This document shows, in pieces, positions 33,791 to 45,926 of a DNA stretch of 64,000 nucleotides (positions are counted from its first letter, which is position 1; every line of letters starts with the position of its first letter). The notes below the pieces were generated by a model. It was not told where the DNA came from and ran no database searches. It saw only the letters and a list, made by a program, of their open reading frames with translations. Source of the DNA: Siphonodentalium dalli (Eukaryota; Mollusca; Scaphopoda; Gadilida; Siphonodentaliidae); the NCBI GenBank assembly GCA_032622095.1, contig CP136067.1:46605549-46669548 (forward strand), written 5' to 3'. The position numbers and the translations under genes are program-made.

Positions 33791-34190
33791 TTAACCCTTT
33801 ACCCAACAGAACGGCCCTGTGCCAATGCATTCTCTTATATATGCGAGTCGACCATAGGTCGCCTCGCATATATAAGAGAATGCATTGGCTTAACACATTA
33901 AAAATTATAAAATTGTTAAAGAATGTAAGTAAAAATGGTAAAAAGTGTTAAAAAAAGTTATTTTTTAGGCCAATGCATTCTCTTATATATGCGAGGCGAC
34001 CTATGGTCGACTCGCATATATAAGAGAATGCATTGGCACAGGGCATAACTGTAACTATCACAATGTGGTCAAGGAGCCGGTTCCAATGATATCCATATTT
34101 GTATGGTTCTATTGAGACAGACCGAAGATATTTTAGGCTGTTCAAGCTTTATTTGGTCGGTTTTGGCCGGTTTGTTGGGTAAAGGGTTAA
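33791..34190 (-). mobile_element. piggyBac-like TTAA MITE, family A (in copy 0)
   Basis: Family A element with full termini. Copies 1-5 of the unit show the intact empty site (GGTAATTAAAGGCCC, e.g. TTAA at 39379-39382). Confidence 0.92.
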
Positions 34191-34892
34191 AGGCCCACTT
34201 ACAGTAATGCTCCAAGTAATTGACTTCTTAACCACAACAGAATTATGGGTAACTTTTCAGGATTTAGTCGGAAATATGGCTTGTTGCCATTCATCGGAAA
34301 GCTCTCCCCGAGACTCGCAAATATAAGAGTATGCGCTGGTACATGATCTTTAATGCTGCACCAGCGCAGCTTCAGTCATGGAAGGATTAAGAGGGCACAC
34401 TTATACATGTATGGTGGACACTTGGTCTTGATCAAATGTCAGAAATCTTGGTTAACAAATACCAACACGTTGACGTATATCCTTGGTGCTTAATTGGCAC
34501 ATGGGACCAAAGGGGGCATGGCCTCGCCTGCTATGGGAGACATAATCACATTGAAGTTCCAAAATGGTGAATATTGTGATGTACACATATTGGAAACCTC
34601 GATTATGCAATGTGTTGTCTGCCAATTTGGGGAAATTATATAGAGAAACTAAACTAAAAAAGAAATAGAATCTGAGTTTCTATAGAAATTTGAAAATGAA
34701 GAAACTTTCCAGAGAAGATGAGGCCTAAGCAGAATGAGGTCACAAGAGAGTGAATTTAGTGATGCTATGCGGGATATATAGCGTCACTAAATTCACCCTC
34801 TGGGGACTTCATTCTGCAAATAACAGACACGCTATAATCAGGCTTGAGTGCAGATATGTTATACTTGATGTAGGTCTTCATCGTGGTGTGTT

Positions 34893-35280
34893 TTAACCCT
34901 TTACCCAACAGAAGGGCCCTGTGCCAATGCATTCTCTTATATATGCGAGTCGACCATAGGTCGCCTCGCATATATAAGAGAATGCATTGGCTTAACACAT
35001 TAAAAATTATAAAATTGTTAAAGAATGTAAGAAAATAATGGTAAAAAGTGTTAAAAAAAGATTTGTTTAGGCCAATGCATTCTCTTATATATGCGAGGCG
35101 ACCTATGGTCGACTCGCATATATAAGAGAATGCATTGGCACAGGGCATAACTAACTATCACAATGTGGTCAAGGAGCCGGTTCCAATGATATCCATATTT
35201 GTATGGTTCTATTGAGACAGACCGAAGATATTTTAGACTGTTGAAGCTTTATTTGGCCGGTTTGTTGGGTAAAGGGTTAA
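34893..35280 (-). mobile_element. piggyBac-like TTAA MITE, family A (second in copy 0)
   Basis: Family A element. The other unit copies read GTGTGTTTTAATTAGC across the empty site (e.g. TTAA at 40084-40087). Confidence 0.92.
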
Positions 35281-35862
35281 TTAGCATACATGTATCTTCA
35301 GAAACGATTGAAAATTAAAACTGAACAACAATTACTTATGTTGACAATAAATTTATTAATCAGAGGGATATTCTGTTATTGAATAAAATGACAACGCTAT
35401 TTTGTTTCAAAAAGAGCAAGCCTTGAAATAGTGTGTGTGTCATTTGCATAATGAGGTCCCCAGAGGGTGAATTTAGTGATGCTAGCCCACCATGCGGGTA
35501 GCATCTTGTCTTGTCTGTTGTTATGTTCCCTCGTTGGTTTTTCGAGGCACCTCAGTGAATGAGTAATCCTAATAACTGTTCTCCAGAATCGCGTAATATA
35601 CAGGTGTTGGTTTGCAGCTGCAAAGCGTATCGGTTATTGGCATATATACATGTAGTCTTCGTTTTCCTGTAGCTGTGTACTTGAAGTTAGATTTAAAATA
35701 TTGAGGGCACTGACGGTCAGGTTCTCACAGTCTGTGATATTGACCGTCTGTGATATTGACAGAAGTGATATTGTTTTTTAACACATTTTTTCCATTGATG
35801 GGCAATTCTGAAGAATTGTAGAGAGTTACAATTATTCCGCGAAAAAGCGGGCTATCGCTTTA

Positions 35863-36313
35863 GGTTACACTGGTGTAAATAAGGTTCCGAGTGACATCTG
35901 GCGGATGCGGGAGGAATATATAGGAGAGAATAAAATAGACACTGGGCCCTGATTGGTCAATAGCCTTGTGTGCTTTTCACATAAAAAAATCATCACACCT
36001 CTTCCCTATGATTTCCCATAGGTAAAATAACCATTGGCACAGGAATTAACCCTTTGTAGTGAAGTTTGAATTTTTTGGTGTGGTCTAAAATATGACTGTA
36101 TTTTTTTATGCGGTTCTGACACTAGTTACGAAAACATAAGATTTAAAGGCGAATTCCCTGCTAGACAGACATGATTTTTTTGTGTAAAAAGTTTCCCAAA
36201 ATGTCAATTTTTCAGATTTAAAGAAAATTTTGGACCCAACATTTATATTGCCAACACTATACGCTAAAACGTTAGCACTGAGGCCTATGGAAAACATTTA
36301 CACCAGTGTAACC
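35863..36313. mobile_element. TA-flanked MITE with GGTTACACTGGTGTAAAT ends
   Basis: A 451-bp element with perfect 18-bp inverted termini flanked by TA (35861-35862, 36314-36315). Identical-length copies close every unit (40670-41120, 45476-45926, 50288-50738, 63333-63783). Its right terminus coincides with the junction between tandem units and with the left edge of the whole array at 30947. Confidence 0.85.
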
Positions 36314-39121
36314 TATAGTGGACAATATATGTGCGAAGTTTGGTGATTTAATCCAGAAGTGAACGATTCTTCCGTTATTGTGCACTAGACTAGATGACTC
36401 CACTATTTAGTATATAAAAAACTTTAAGTGCTTTGAAGCAATCAGTTGCAGCTGACAATATTTCAATAAATTTTGTGTCAAAATTGCCAACACAAAACAC
36501 CTTTTTCTGTCGTCTGCCTTTACCACCTTTATCCCTCCAAATCAATAATAGATCATTCCGATGTGAATTTTTTAACTTACTGGGATAATCCATTCAGTAA
36601 AGAAAGGGTCAATCGTGAATTCTTTGGATTTAGTTTGATTTAGTGAAATAAGCAAGCCTTGAAATAGGGTGTCTGTCATTTGCATAATGAGGTCCCCAGA
36701 GGGTGAATTTAGTGATGCCACCCCCCCGCATAGCGGGCTAGCATCACCAAATTCACCCTCTGGGAACCTCATTCTGCCGAGGTGTAAGCAGAATGAGGTC
36801 CCCAGAGGGTGAATTTGGTGATTCTAGCCCGCTATGCGGGGTAGCATCACTAAATTCACCCTCAGGGTGTCTGTCATTTGCAGAATGAGGTCCCCAATTT
36901 CAAGACTTGGAAATAAGCACATCCCATGTCTAACTATTGATGATTTCGAATTGCGAATCATCCAGGTATATCATCGAATGCAGGGACTGTCTATCTGAAT
37001 ATTTCAGAGCAGGAACCAATTCTGGTTATAGAAGCACTGGTCCAGGTGCTACCACTGCCGAGTACCTTTATAACCCTGTGGTGGCTCCAGTAGCATTCTT
37101 TAACGTGCACACACCAAGGTTGGCGATTAATACCCACGCCTGATTGGATAGCACCCACGATATACCTGGACAAATCTTGTAATGGGGGGGGGGGATCGGA
37201 ATTTTATAATCTGATCTTTATTCAGTGATCTCGAATGAGACTTTTCAGCCTGACAAACTTGATATCTGACCAACTTCTGAGTTTTGTCCGATATCCTGAC
37301 CAGGTTGTGATCCCCCGTCCGCTAGCACCAGTGACATATACTACCTCTCAGCTGTACAGACTTCCCTATTATTAACTCAACTTTACTTTGTAAAGTTTGA
37401 GCTATTGCCATGGCTTGGTATCTGTGGTATCTGTCATCCGTGTGTGTGCGTGACTTGTCAACAATTTCCTTTAGCACGGGCTACAGGTCGTACCTTTGGT
37501 CGGATCATTATGAAATTTGTCATGGGCGTTGACATTGACATGTAGATGTGAACAAGTAATTGTGGGGGTCATTCGGCAAAAAAACATGGCCGCCAGTGGC
37601 AATCTTGGATTTCAAAATTCAATCCATTAGCACTGGCTACAGGCCAGAGTGTTCGTCTGATCATCATGAAATTTGTCGTAAAATTAATATGTACATCTAG
37701 ATGGGAATGAGTATTTTTGGTTGGGGTCTTTCAGCCAAAAGACATGGCCGCCAGTAGCCATCTTGGATTTTACTCTTTGCATGACTAAATCCTGTGGCAC
37801 GGGCTACATGTCGTACCTTTGGTCGGATCATCATTAAATTTGTCATGGATGTTGACAATGACATGTAGATGGGAACGAGTAATTTTGGGGTTATTCGGCA
37901 AAAAAACATGGCCGCCAGCAGCCATCTTGGATTTTACTCTTTGCATGACTAAATCCTTTGGCACGGGCTACAGTTCATACCTTTTGGTCGGATCATTATG
38001 AAATTTGTCATGGCTGTTGACATTGACATGTAGATGGTAACGAGTAATTTTGGGGTCAATCAACCAAAAAACATGGCCGCCAGCAGCCATCTTGGATTTA
38101 AAAATTCGATCAATTAGCACGGGCTGCAGCACGGAGTGTTCGTCTGATCATCACGAAATTTGTCATGGATGTTAATATTGAGATGTAGACAGGAATGAGT
38201 CATTTTGGCGTCATTTGGCCAAAAAACATGGCCGCCAGCAGCCATCTTTGATTTTACTCTTTGCATGACTAAATTGTTTGGCACGGGCTATAGGTCGTAC
38301 CTTTATTCGGATCATGAAATTTTTCATGGATGTTGACAATGACATGTAGATGGGAATGAGTCATTTTGGGGTAATTCGGTCAAAAAACATGGCCGCCAGC
38401 AGCCATCTTGGATTTTACTCTTTGCATGACTAAATCCTATGGCACACCCTACAGTCCACTTCCCTCATCGATCATCACCAAACTTTATATTAATTTTGAT
38501 ATTGATCTACTAGATGGAAGCTATCAAATGTTTTTGAATTTCATTGGAAAACATAGCCATCAGCAACCATCTTGGATTTTACTTTATATATCTCTTCATG
38601 TTGATAATCTAGTATTACTTAGACCTTTCAAATTTCCACATTCCTAAACGCTCCATTGACTGAAACACATGAAATTATTCCCTTTCCAAGTTGAGCTGCA
38701 GTGTCATTGACACTTTCATTTTGTAGATGCCCCGGGAATCCCATAATCGATTCGTGCCAATACAAATGCATTATCAAGAGTGAACTGAGGTCATTATCAG
38801 ATGAATAAAGAAACTGACTCAAAGTATGAAATATTTGCCATTTATTATATATTTTGCATGCACCAGCCAGACAATGGTACTACACCGATGAGCTGTTGTT
38901 TGGGGACCCATCATTGAGCGACGATTCATTTGATTGGCTATCCGGTCATTCCCATATAACATGCAGCCAATCATATTCGCTCATTTTGAAATGCGTGCAG
39001 CCAATAATAATCGTATTATCGTTGGGTCTTGTTGGATGTCTCTCTTCTTTCTAGCCGTATTTAAACAGGATGGTCCATCACAGTCACTGGAGCAGATCAC
39101 AAAATAACATTCAAATATGAT

Positions 39122-39298
39122 ATGACGAATCCTTGGAAACCAGAATCCTGGGAAGGGTGTCGTTATCGCTGTCCGTCCAGTGGTTGTGAATCCCTCGTTT
39201 TCGGGGACTACATGGTCATCACCACAACCAGCAGAGTAAAGTTTGTACCTGTCAATTTAAAAAATTGTTTCAAGATCGGAGAAACTGTTTCTGAGTGA
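39122..39298 (+). CDS. Small four-cysteine ORF, copy 1
   Basis: Intact 58-codon frame as in copy 0, with GDYMV instead of GHYIV around residues 28-32. TATTTAAA lies at 39058. Confidence 0.4.
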   Translation: MTNPWKPESWEGCRYRCPSSGCESLVFGDYMVITTTSRVKFVPVNLKNCFKIGETVSE

Positions 39299-40669
39299 AC
39301 AAATATTGGGCTGGCTCTCGTCGCGTACAGTACTTGAATCAATACTATTACATTATAGCAGTGCTTACGATCAGGTAATTAAAGGCCCACTTACAGTAAT
39401 GCTCCAAGTAATTGACTTCTTAACCACAACAGAATTATGGGTAACTTTTCAGGATTTAGTCGGAAATATGGCTTGTTGCCATTCATCGGAAAGCTCTCCC
39501 CGAGACTCGCAAATATAAGAGTATGCGCTGGTACATGATCTTTAATGCTGCACCAGCGCAGCTTCAGTCATGGAAGGATTAAGACGGCACACTTATACAT
39601 GTATGGTGGACACTTGGTCTTGATCAAATGTCAGAAATCTTGGTTAACAAATACCAACACGTTGACGTATATCCTTGGTGCTTAATTGGCACATGGGACC
39701 AAAGGGGGCATGGCCTCGCCTGCTATGGGAGACATAATCACATTGAAGTTCCAAAATGGTGAATATTGTGATGTACACATATTGGAAACCTCGATTATGC
39801 AATGTGTGTCTGCCAATTTGGGGAAATTATATAGAGAAACTAAACTAAAAAAGAAATAGAATCTGAGTTTCTATAGAAATTTGAAAATGAAGAAACTTTC
39901 CAGAGAAGATGAGGCCTAAGCAGAATGAGGTCACAAGAGAGTGAATTTAGTGATGCTATGCGGGATATATAGCGTCACTAAATTCACCCTCTGGGGACTT
40001 CATTCTGCAAATAACAGACACGCTATAATCAGGCTTGAGTGCAGATATGTTATACTTGATGTAGGTCTTCATCGTGGTGTGTTTTAATTAGCATACATGT
40101 ATCTTCAGAAACGATTGAAAATTAAAACTGAACAACAATTACTTATGTTGACAATAAATTTATTAATCAGAGGGACATTCTGTTATTGAATAAAATGACA
40201 ACACTATTTTGTTTCAAAAAGAGCAAGCCTTGAAATAGTGTGTGTGTCATTTGCATAATGAGGTCCCCAGAGGGTGAATTTAGTGATGCTAGCCCACCAT
40301 GCGGGTAGCATCTTGTCTTGTCTGTTGTTATGTTCCCTCGTTGGTTTTTCGAGGCACCTCAGTGAATGAGTAATCCTAATAACTGTTCTCCAGAATCGCG
40401 TAATATACAGGTGTTGGTTTGCAGCTGCAAAGCGTATCGGTTATTGGCATATATACATGTAGTCTTCGTTTTCCTGTAGCTGTGTACTTGAAGTTAGATT
40501 TAAAATATTGAGGGCACTGACGGTCAGGTTCTCACAGTCTGTGATATTGACCGTCTGTGATATTGACAGAAGTGATATTGTTTTTTAACACATTTTTTCC
40601 ATTGATGGGCAATTCTGAAGAATTGTAGAGAGTTACAATTATTCCGCGAAAAAGCGGGCTATCGCTTTA

Positions 40670-41120
40670 GGTTACACTGGTGTAAATAAGGTTCCGAGTG
40701 ACATCTGGCGGATGCGGGAGGAATATATAGGAGAGAATAAAATAGACACTGGGCCCTGATTGGTCAATAGCCTTGTGTGCTTTTCACATAAAAAAATCAT
40801 CACACCTCTTCCCTATGATTTCCCATAGGTAAAATAACCATTGGCACAGGAATTAACCCTTTGTAGTGAAGTTTGAATTTTTTGGTGTGGTCTAAAATAT
40901 GACTGTATTTTTTTATGCGGTTCTGACACTAGTTACGAAAACATAAGATTTAAAGGCGAATTCCCTGCTAGACAGACATGATTTTTTTGTGTAAAAAGTT
41001 TCCCAAAATGTCAATTTTTCAGATTTAAAGAAAATTTTGGACCCAACATTTATATTGCCAACACTATACGCTAAAACGTTAGCACTGAGGCCTATGGAAA
41101 ACATTTACACCAGTGTAACC
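40670..41120. mobile_element. TA-flanked 451-bp MITE at unit junction (copy 1)
   Basis: Same element as 35863-36313. Confidence 0.85.
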
Positions 41121-43927
41121 TATAGTGGACAATATATGTGCGAAGTTTGGTGATTTAATCCAGAAGTGAACGATTCTTCCGTTATTGTGCACTAGACTAG
41201 ATGACTCCACTATTTAGTATATAAAAAACTTTAAGTGCTTTGAAGCAATCAGTTGCAGCTGACAATATTTCAATAAATTTTGTGTCAAAATTGCCAACAC
41301 AAAACACCTTTTTCTGTCGTCTGCCTTTACCACCTTTATCCCTCCAAATCAATAATAGATCATTCCGATGTGAATTTTTTAACTTACTGGGATAATCCAT
41401 TCAGTAAAGAAAGGGTCAATCGTGAATTCTTTGGATTTAGTTTGATTTAGTGAAATAAGCAAGCCTTGAAATAGGGTGTCTGTCATTTGCATAATGAGGT
41501 CCCCAGAGGGTGAATTTAGTGATGCCACCCCCCCGCATAGCGGGCTAGCATCACCAAATTCACCCTCTGGGAACCTCATTCTGCCGAGGTGTAAGCAGAA
41601 TGAGGTCCCCAGAGGGTGAATTTGGTGATTCTAGCCCGCTATGCGGGGTAGCATCACTAAATTCACCCTCAGGGTGTCTGTCATTTGCAGAATGAGGTCC
41701 CCAATTTCAAGACTTGGAAATAAGCACATCCCATGTCTAACTATTGATGATTTCGAATTGCGAATCATCCAGGTATATCATCGAATGCAGGGACTGTCTA
41801 TCTGAATATTTCAGAGCAGGAACCAATTCTGGTTATAGAAGCACTGGTCCAGGTGCTACCACTGCCGAGTACCTTTATAACCCTGTGGTGGCTCCAGTAG
41901 CATTCTTTAACGTGCACACACCAAGGTTGGCGATTAATACCCACGCCTGATTGGATAGCACCCACGATATACCTGGACAAATCTTGTAATGGGGGGGGGA
42001 TCGGAATTTTATAATCTGATCTTTATTCAGTGATCTCGAATGAGACTTTTAAGCCTGACAAACTTGATATCTGACCAACTTCTGAGTTTTGTCCGATATC
42101 CTGACCAGGTTGTGATCCCCCGTCCGCTAGCACCAGTGACATATACTACCTCTCAGCTGTACAGACTTCCCTATTATTAACTCAACTTTACTTTGTAAAG
42201 TTTGAGCTATTGCCATGGCTTGGTATCTGTGGTATCTGTCATCCGTGTGTGTGCGTGACTTGTCAACAATTTCCTTTAGCACGGGCTACAGGTCGTACCT
42301 TTGGTCGGATCATTATGAAATTTGTCATGGGCGTTGACATTGACATGTAGATGTGAACAAGTAATTTTGGGGGTCATTCGGCAAAAAAACATGGCCGCCA
42401 GTGGCAATCTTGGATTTCAAAATTCAATCCATTAGCACTGGCTACAGGCCAGAGTGTTCGTCTGATCATCATGAAATTTGTCGTAAAATTAATATGTACA
42501 TCTAGATGGGAATGAGTATTTTTGGTTGGGGTCTTTCAGCCAAAAGACATGGCCGCCAGTAGCCATCTTGGATTTTACTCTTTGCATGACTAAATCCTGT
42601 GGCACGGGCTACATGTCGTACCTTTGGTCGGATCATCATTAAATTTGTCATGGATGTTGACAATGACATGTAGATGGGAACGAGTAATTTTGGGGTTATT
42701 CGGCAAAAAAAACATGGCCGCCAGCAGCCATCTTGGATTTTACTCTTTGCATGACTAAATCCTTTGGCACGGGCTACAGTTCATACCTTTTGGTCGGATC
42801 ATTATGAAATTTGTCATGGCTGTTGACATTGACATGTAGATGGTAACGAGTAATTTTGGGGTCAATCAACCAAAAAACATGGCCGCCAGCAGCCATCTTG
42901 GATTTAAAAATTCGATCAATTAGCACGGGCTGCAGCACGGAGTGTTCGTCTGATCATCACGAAATTTGTCATGGATGTTAATATTGAGATGTAGACAGGA
43001 ATGAGTCATTTTGGCGTCATTTGGCCAAAAAACATGGCCGCCAGCAGCCATCTTTGATTTTACTCTTTGCATGACTAAATTGTTTGGCACGGGCTATAGG
43101 TCGTACCTTTATTCGGATCATGAAATTTTTCATGGATGTTGACAATGACATGTAGATGGGAATGAGTCATTTTGGGGTAATTCGGTCAAAAAACATGGCC
43201 GCCAGCAGCCATCTTGGATTTTACTCTTTGCATGACTAAATCCTATGGCACACCCTACAGTCCACTTCCCTCATCGATCATCACCAAACTTTATATTAAT
43301 TTTGATATTGATCTACTAGATGGAAGCTATCAAATGTTTTTGAATTTCATTGGAAAACATAGCCATCAGCAACCATCTTGGATTTTACTTTATATATCTC
43401 TTCATGTTGATAATCTAGTATTACTTAGACCTTTCAAATTTCCACATTCCTAAACGCTCCATTGACTGAAACACATGAAATTATTCCCTTTCCAAGTTGA
43501 GCTGCAGTGTCATTGACACTTTCATTTTGTAGATGCCCCGGGAATCCCATAATCGATTCGTGCCAATACAAATGCATTATCAAGAGTGAACTGAGGTCAT
43601 TATCAGATGAATAAAGAAACTGACTCAAAGTATGAAATATTTGCCATTTATTATATATTTTGCATGCACCAGCCAGACAATGGTACTACACCGATGAGCT
43701 GTTGTTTGGGGACCCATCATTGAGCGACGATTCATTTGATTGGCTATCCGGTCATTCCCATATAACATGCAGCCAATCATATTCGCTCATTTTGAAATGC
43801 GTGCAGCCAATAATAATCGTATTATCGTTGGGTCTTGTTGGATGTCTCTCTTCTTTCTAGCCGTATTTAAACAGGATGGTCCATCACAGTCACTGGAGCA
43901 GATCACAAAATAACATTCAAATATGAT

Positions 43928-44104
43928 ATGACGAATCCTTGGAAACCAGAATCCTGGGAAGGGTGTCGTTATCGCTGTCCGTCCAGTGGTTGTGAATCCC
44001 TCGTTTTCGGGGACTACATGGTCATCACCACAACCAGCAGAGTAAAGTTTGTACCTGTCAATTTAAAAAATTGTTTCAAGATCGGAGAAACTGTTTCTGA
44101 GTGA
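43928..44104 (+). CDS. Small four-cysteine ORF, copy 2
   Basis: Intact 58-codon frame identical in the variable segment to copy 1 (GDYMV). TATTTAAA lies at 43864. Confidence 0.4.
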   Translation: MTNPWKPESWEGCRYRCPSSGCESLVFGDYMVITTTSRVKFVPVNLKNCFKIGETVSE

Positions 44105-45475
44105 ACAAATATTGGGCTGGCTCTCGTCGCGTACAGTACTTGAATCAATACTATTACATTATAGCAGTGCTTACGATCAGGTAATTAAAGGCCCACTTAC
44201 AGTAATGCTCCAAGTAATTGACTTCTTAACCACAACAGAATTATGGGTAACTTTTCAGGATTTAGTCGGAAATATGGCTTGTTGCCATTCATCGGAAAGC
44301 TCTCCCCGAGACTCGCAAATATAAGAGTATGCGCTGGTACATGATCTTTAATGCTGCACCAGCGCAGCTTCAGTCATGGAAGGATTAAGACGGCACACTT
44401 ATACATGTATGGTGGACACTTGGTCTTGATCAAATGTCAGAAATCTTGGTTAACAAATACCAACACGTTGACGTATATCCTTGGTGCTTAATTGGCACAT
44501 GGGACCAAAGGGGGCATGGCCTCACCTGCTATGGGAGACATAATCACATTGAAGTTCCAAAATGGTGAATATTGTGATGTACACATATTGGAAACCTCGA
44601 TTATGCAATGTGTGTCTGCCAATTTGGGGAAATTATATAGAGAAACTAAACTAAAAAAGAAATAGAATCTGAGTTTCTATAGAAATTTGAAAATGAAGAA
44701 ACTTTCCAGAGAAGATGAGGCCTAAGCAGAATGAGGTCACAAGAGAGTGAATTTAGTGATGCTATGCGGGATATATAGCGTCACTAAATTCACCCTCTGG
44801 GGACTTCATTCTGCAAATAACAGACACGCTATAATCAGGCTTGAGTGCAGATATGTTATACTTGATGTAGGTCTTCATCGTGGTGTGTTTTAATTAGCAT
44901 ACATGTATCTTCAGAAACGATTGAAAATTAAAACTGAACAACAATTACTTATGTTGACAATAAATTTATTAATCAGAGGGACATTCTGTTATTGAATAAA
45001 ATGACAACACTATTTTGTTTCAAAAAGAGCAAGCCTTGAAATAGTGTGTGTGTCATTTGCATAATGAGGTCCCCAGAGGGTGAATTTAGTGATGCTAGCC
45101 CACCATGCGGGTAGCATCTTGTCTTGTCTGTTGTTATGTTCCCTCGTTGGTTTTTCGAGGCACCTCAGTGAATGAGTAATCCTAATAACTGTTCTCCAGA
45201 ATCGCGTAATATACAGGTGTTGGTTTGCAGCTGCAAAGCGTATCGGTTATTGGCATATATACATGTAGTCTTCGTTTTCCTGTAGCTGTGTACTTGAAGT
45301 TAGATTTAAAATATTGAGGGCACTGACGGTCAGGTTCTCACAGTCTGTGATATTGACCGTCTGTGATATTGACAGAAGTGATATTGTTTTTTAACACATT
45401 TTTTCCATTGATGGGCAATTCTGAAGAATTGTAGAGAGTTACAATTATTCCGCGAAAAAGCGGGCTATCGCTTTA

Positions 45476-45926
45476 GGTTACACTGGTGTAAATAAGGTTC
45501 CGAGTGACATCTGGCGGATGCGGGAGGAATATATAGGAGAGAATAAAATAGACACTGGGCCCTGATTGGTCAATAGCCTTGTGTGCTTTTCACATAAAAA
45601 AATCATCACACCTCTTCCCTATGATTTCCCATAGGTAAAATAACCATTGGCACAGGAATTAACCCTTTGTAGTGAAGTTTGAATTTTTTGGTGTGGTCTA
45701 AAATATGACTGTATTTTTTTATGCGGTTCTGACACTAGTTACGAAAACATAAGATTTAAAGGCGAATTCCCTGCTAGACAGACATGATTTTTTTGTGTAA
45801 AAAGTTTCCCAAAATGTCAATTTTTCAGATTTAAAGAAAATTTTGGACCCAACATTTATATTGCCAACTCTATACGCTAAAACGTTAGCACTGAGGCCTA
45901 TGGAAAACATTTACACCAGTGTAACC
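45476..45926. mobile_element. TA-flanked 451-bp MITE at unit junction (copy 2)
   Basis: Same element as 35863-36313. Confidence 0.85.

Larger units (their letters stand above)
30947..36313 (+). repeat. Tandem segmental duplication, copy 0 (with MITE insertions)
   Basis: First copy of the ~4.81-kb unit. Order inside: family G fold-back pieces (about 31286-31465); a 220-bp TIR segment (31532-31751); poly-G; a leader with palindrome (31955-31985) and ~160-bp monomers (32050-32880); a promoter-like block and 58-codon ORF (33347-33709); family E MITE left part; family G arm; a TA-TIR element (35863-36313). It is longer than the other copies because of two family A MITEs (33791-34190, 34893-35280), and it lacks one ~160-bp monomer and several short stretches present elsewhere. 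Confidence 0.9.
36314..41120 (+). repeat. Tandem segmental duplication, copy 1 (4807 bp)
   Basis: Full unit, nearly identical to copy 2; these two share private variants such as CCCGGGAATCCC and CTCATCGATCATC. Same internal order as copy 0 without the family A MITEs and with about seven ~160-bp monomers. Confidence 0.93.
41121..45926 (+). repeat. Tandem segmental duplication, copy 2 (4806 bp)
   Basis: Full unit, the closest sibling of copy 1; differences are mostly single bases and homopolymer lengths. Confidence 0.93.
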
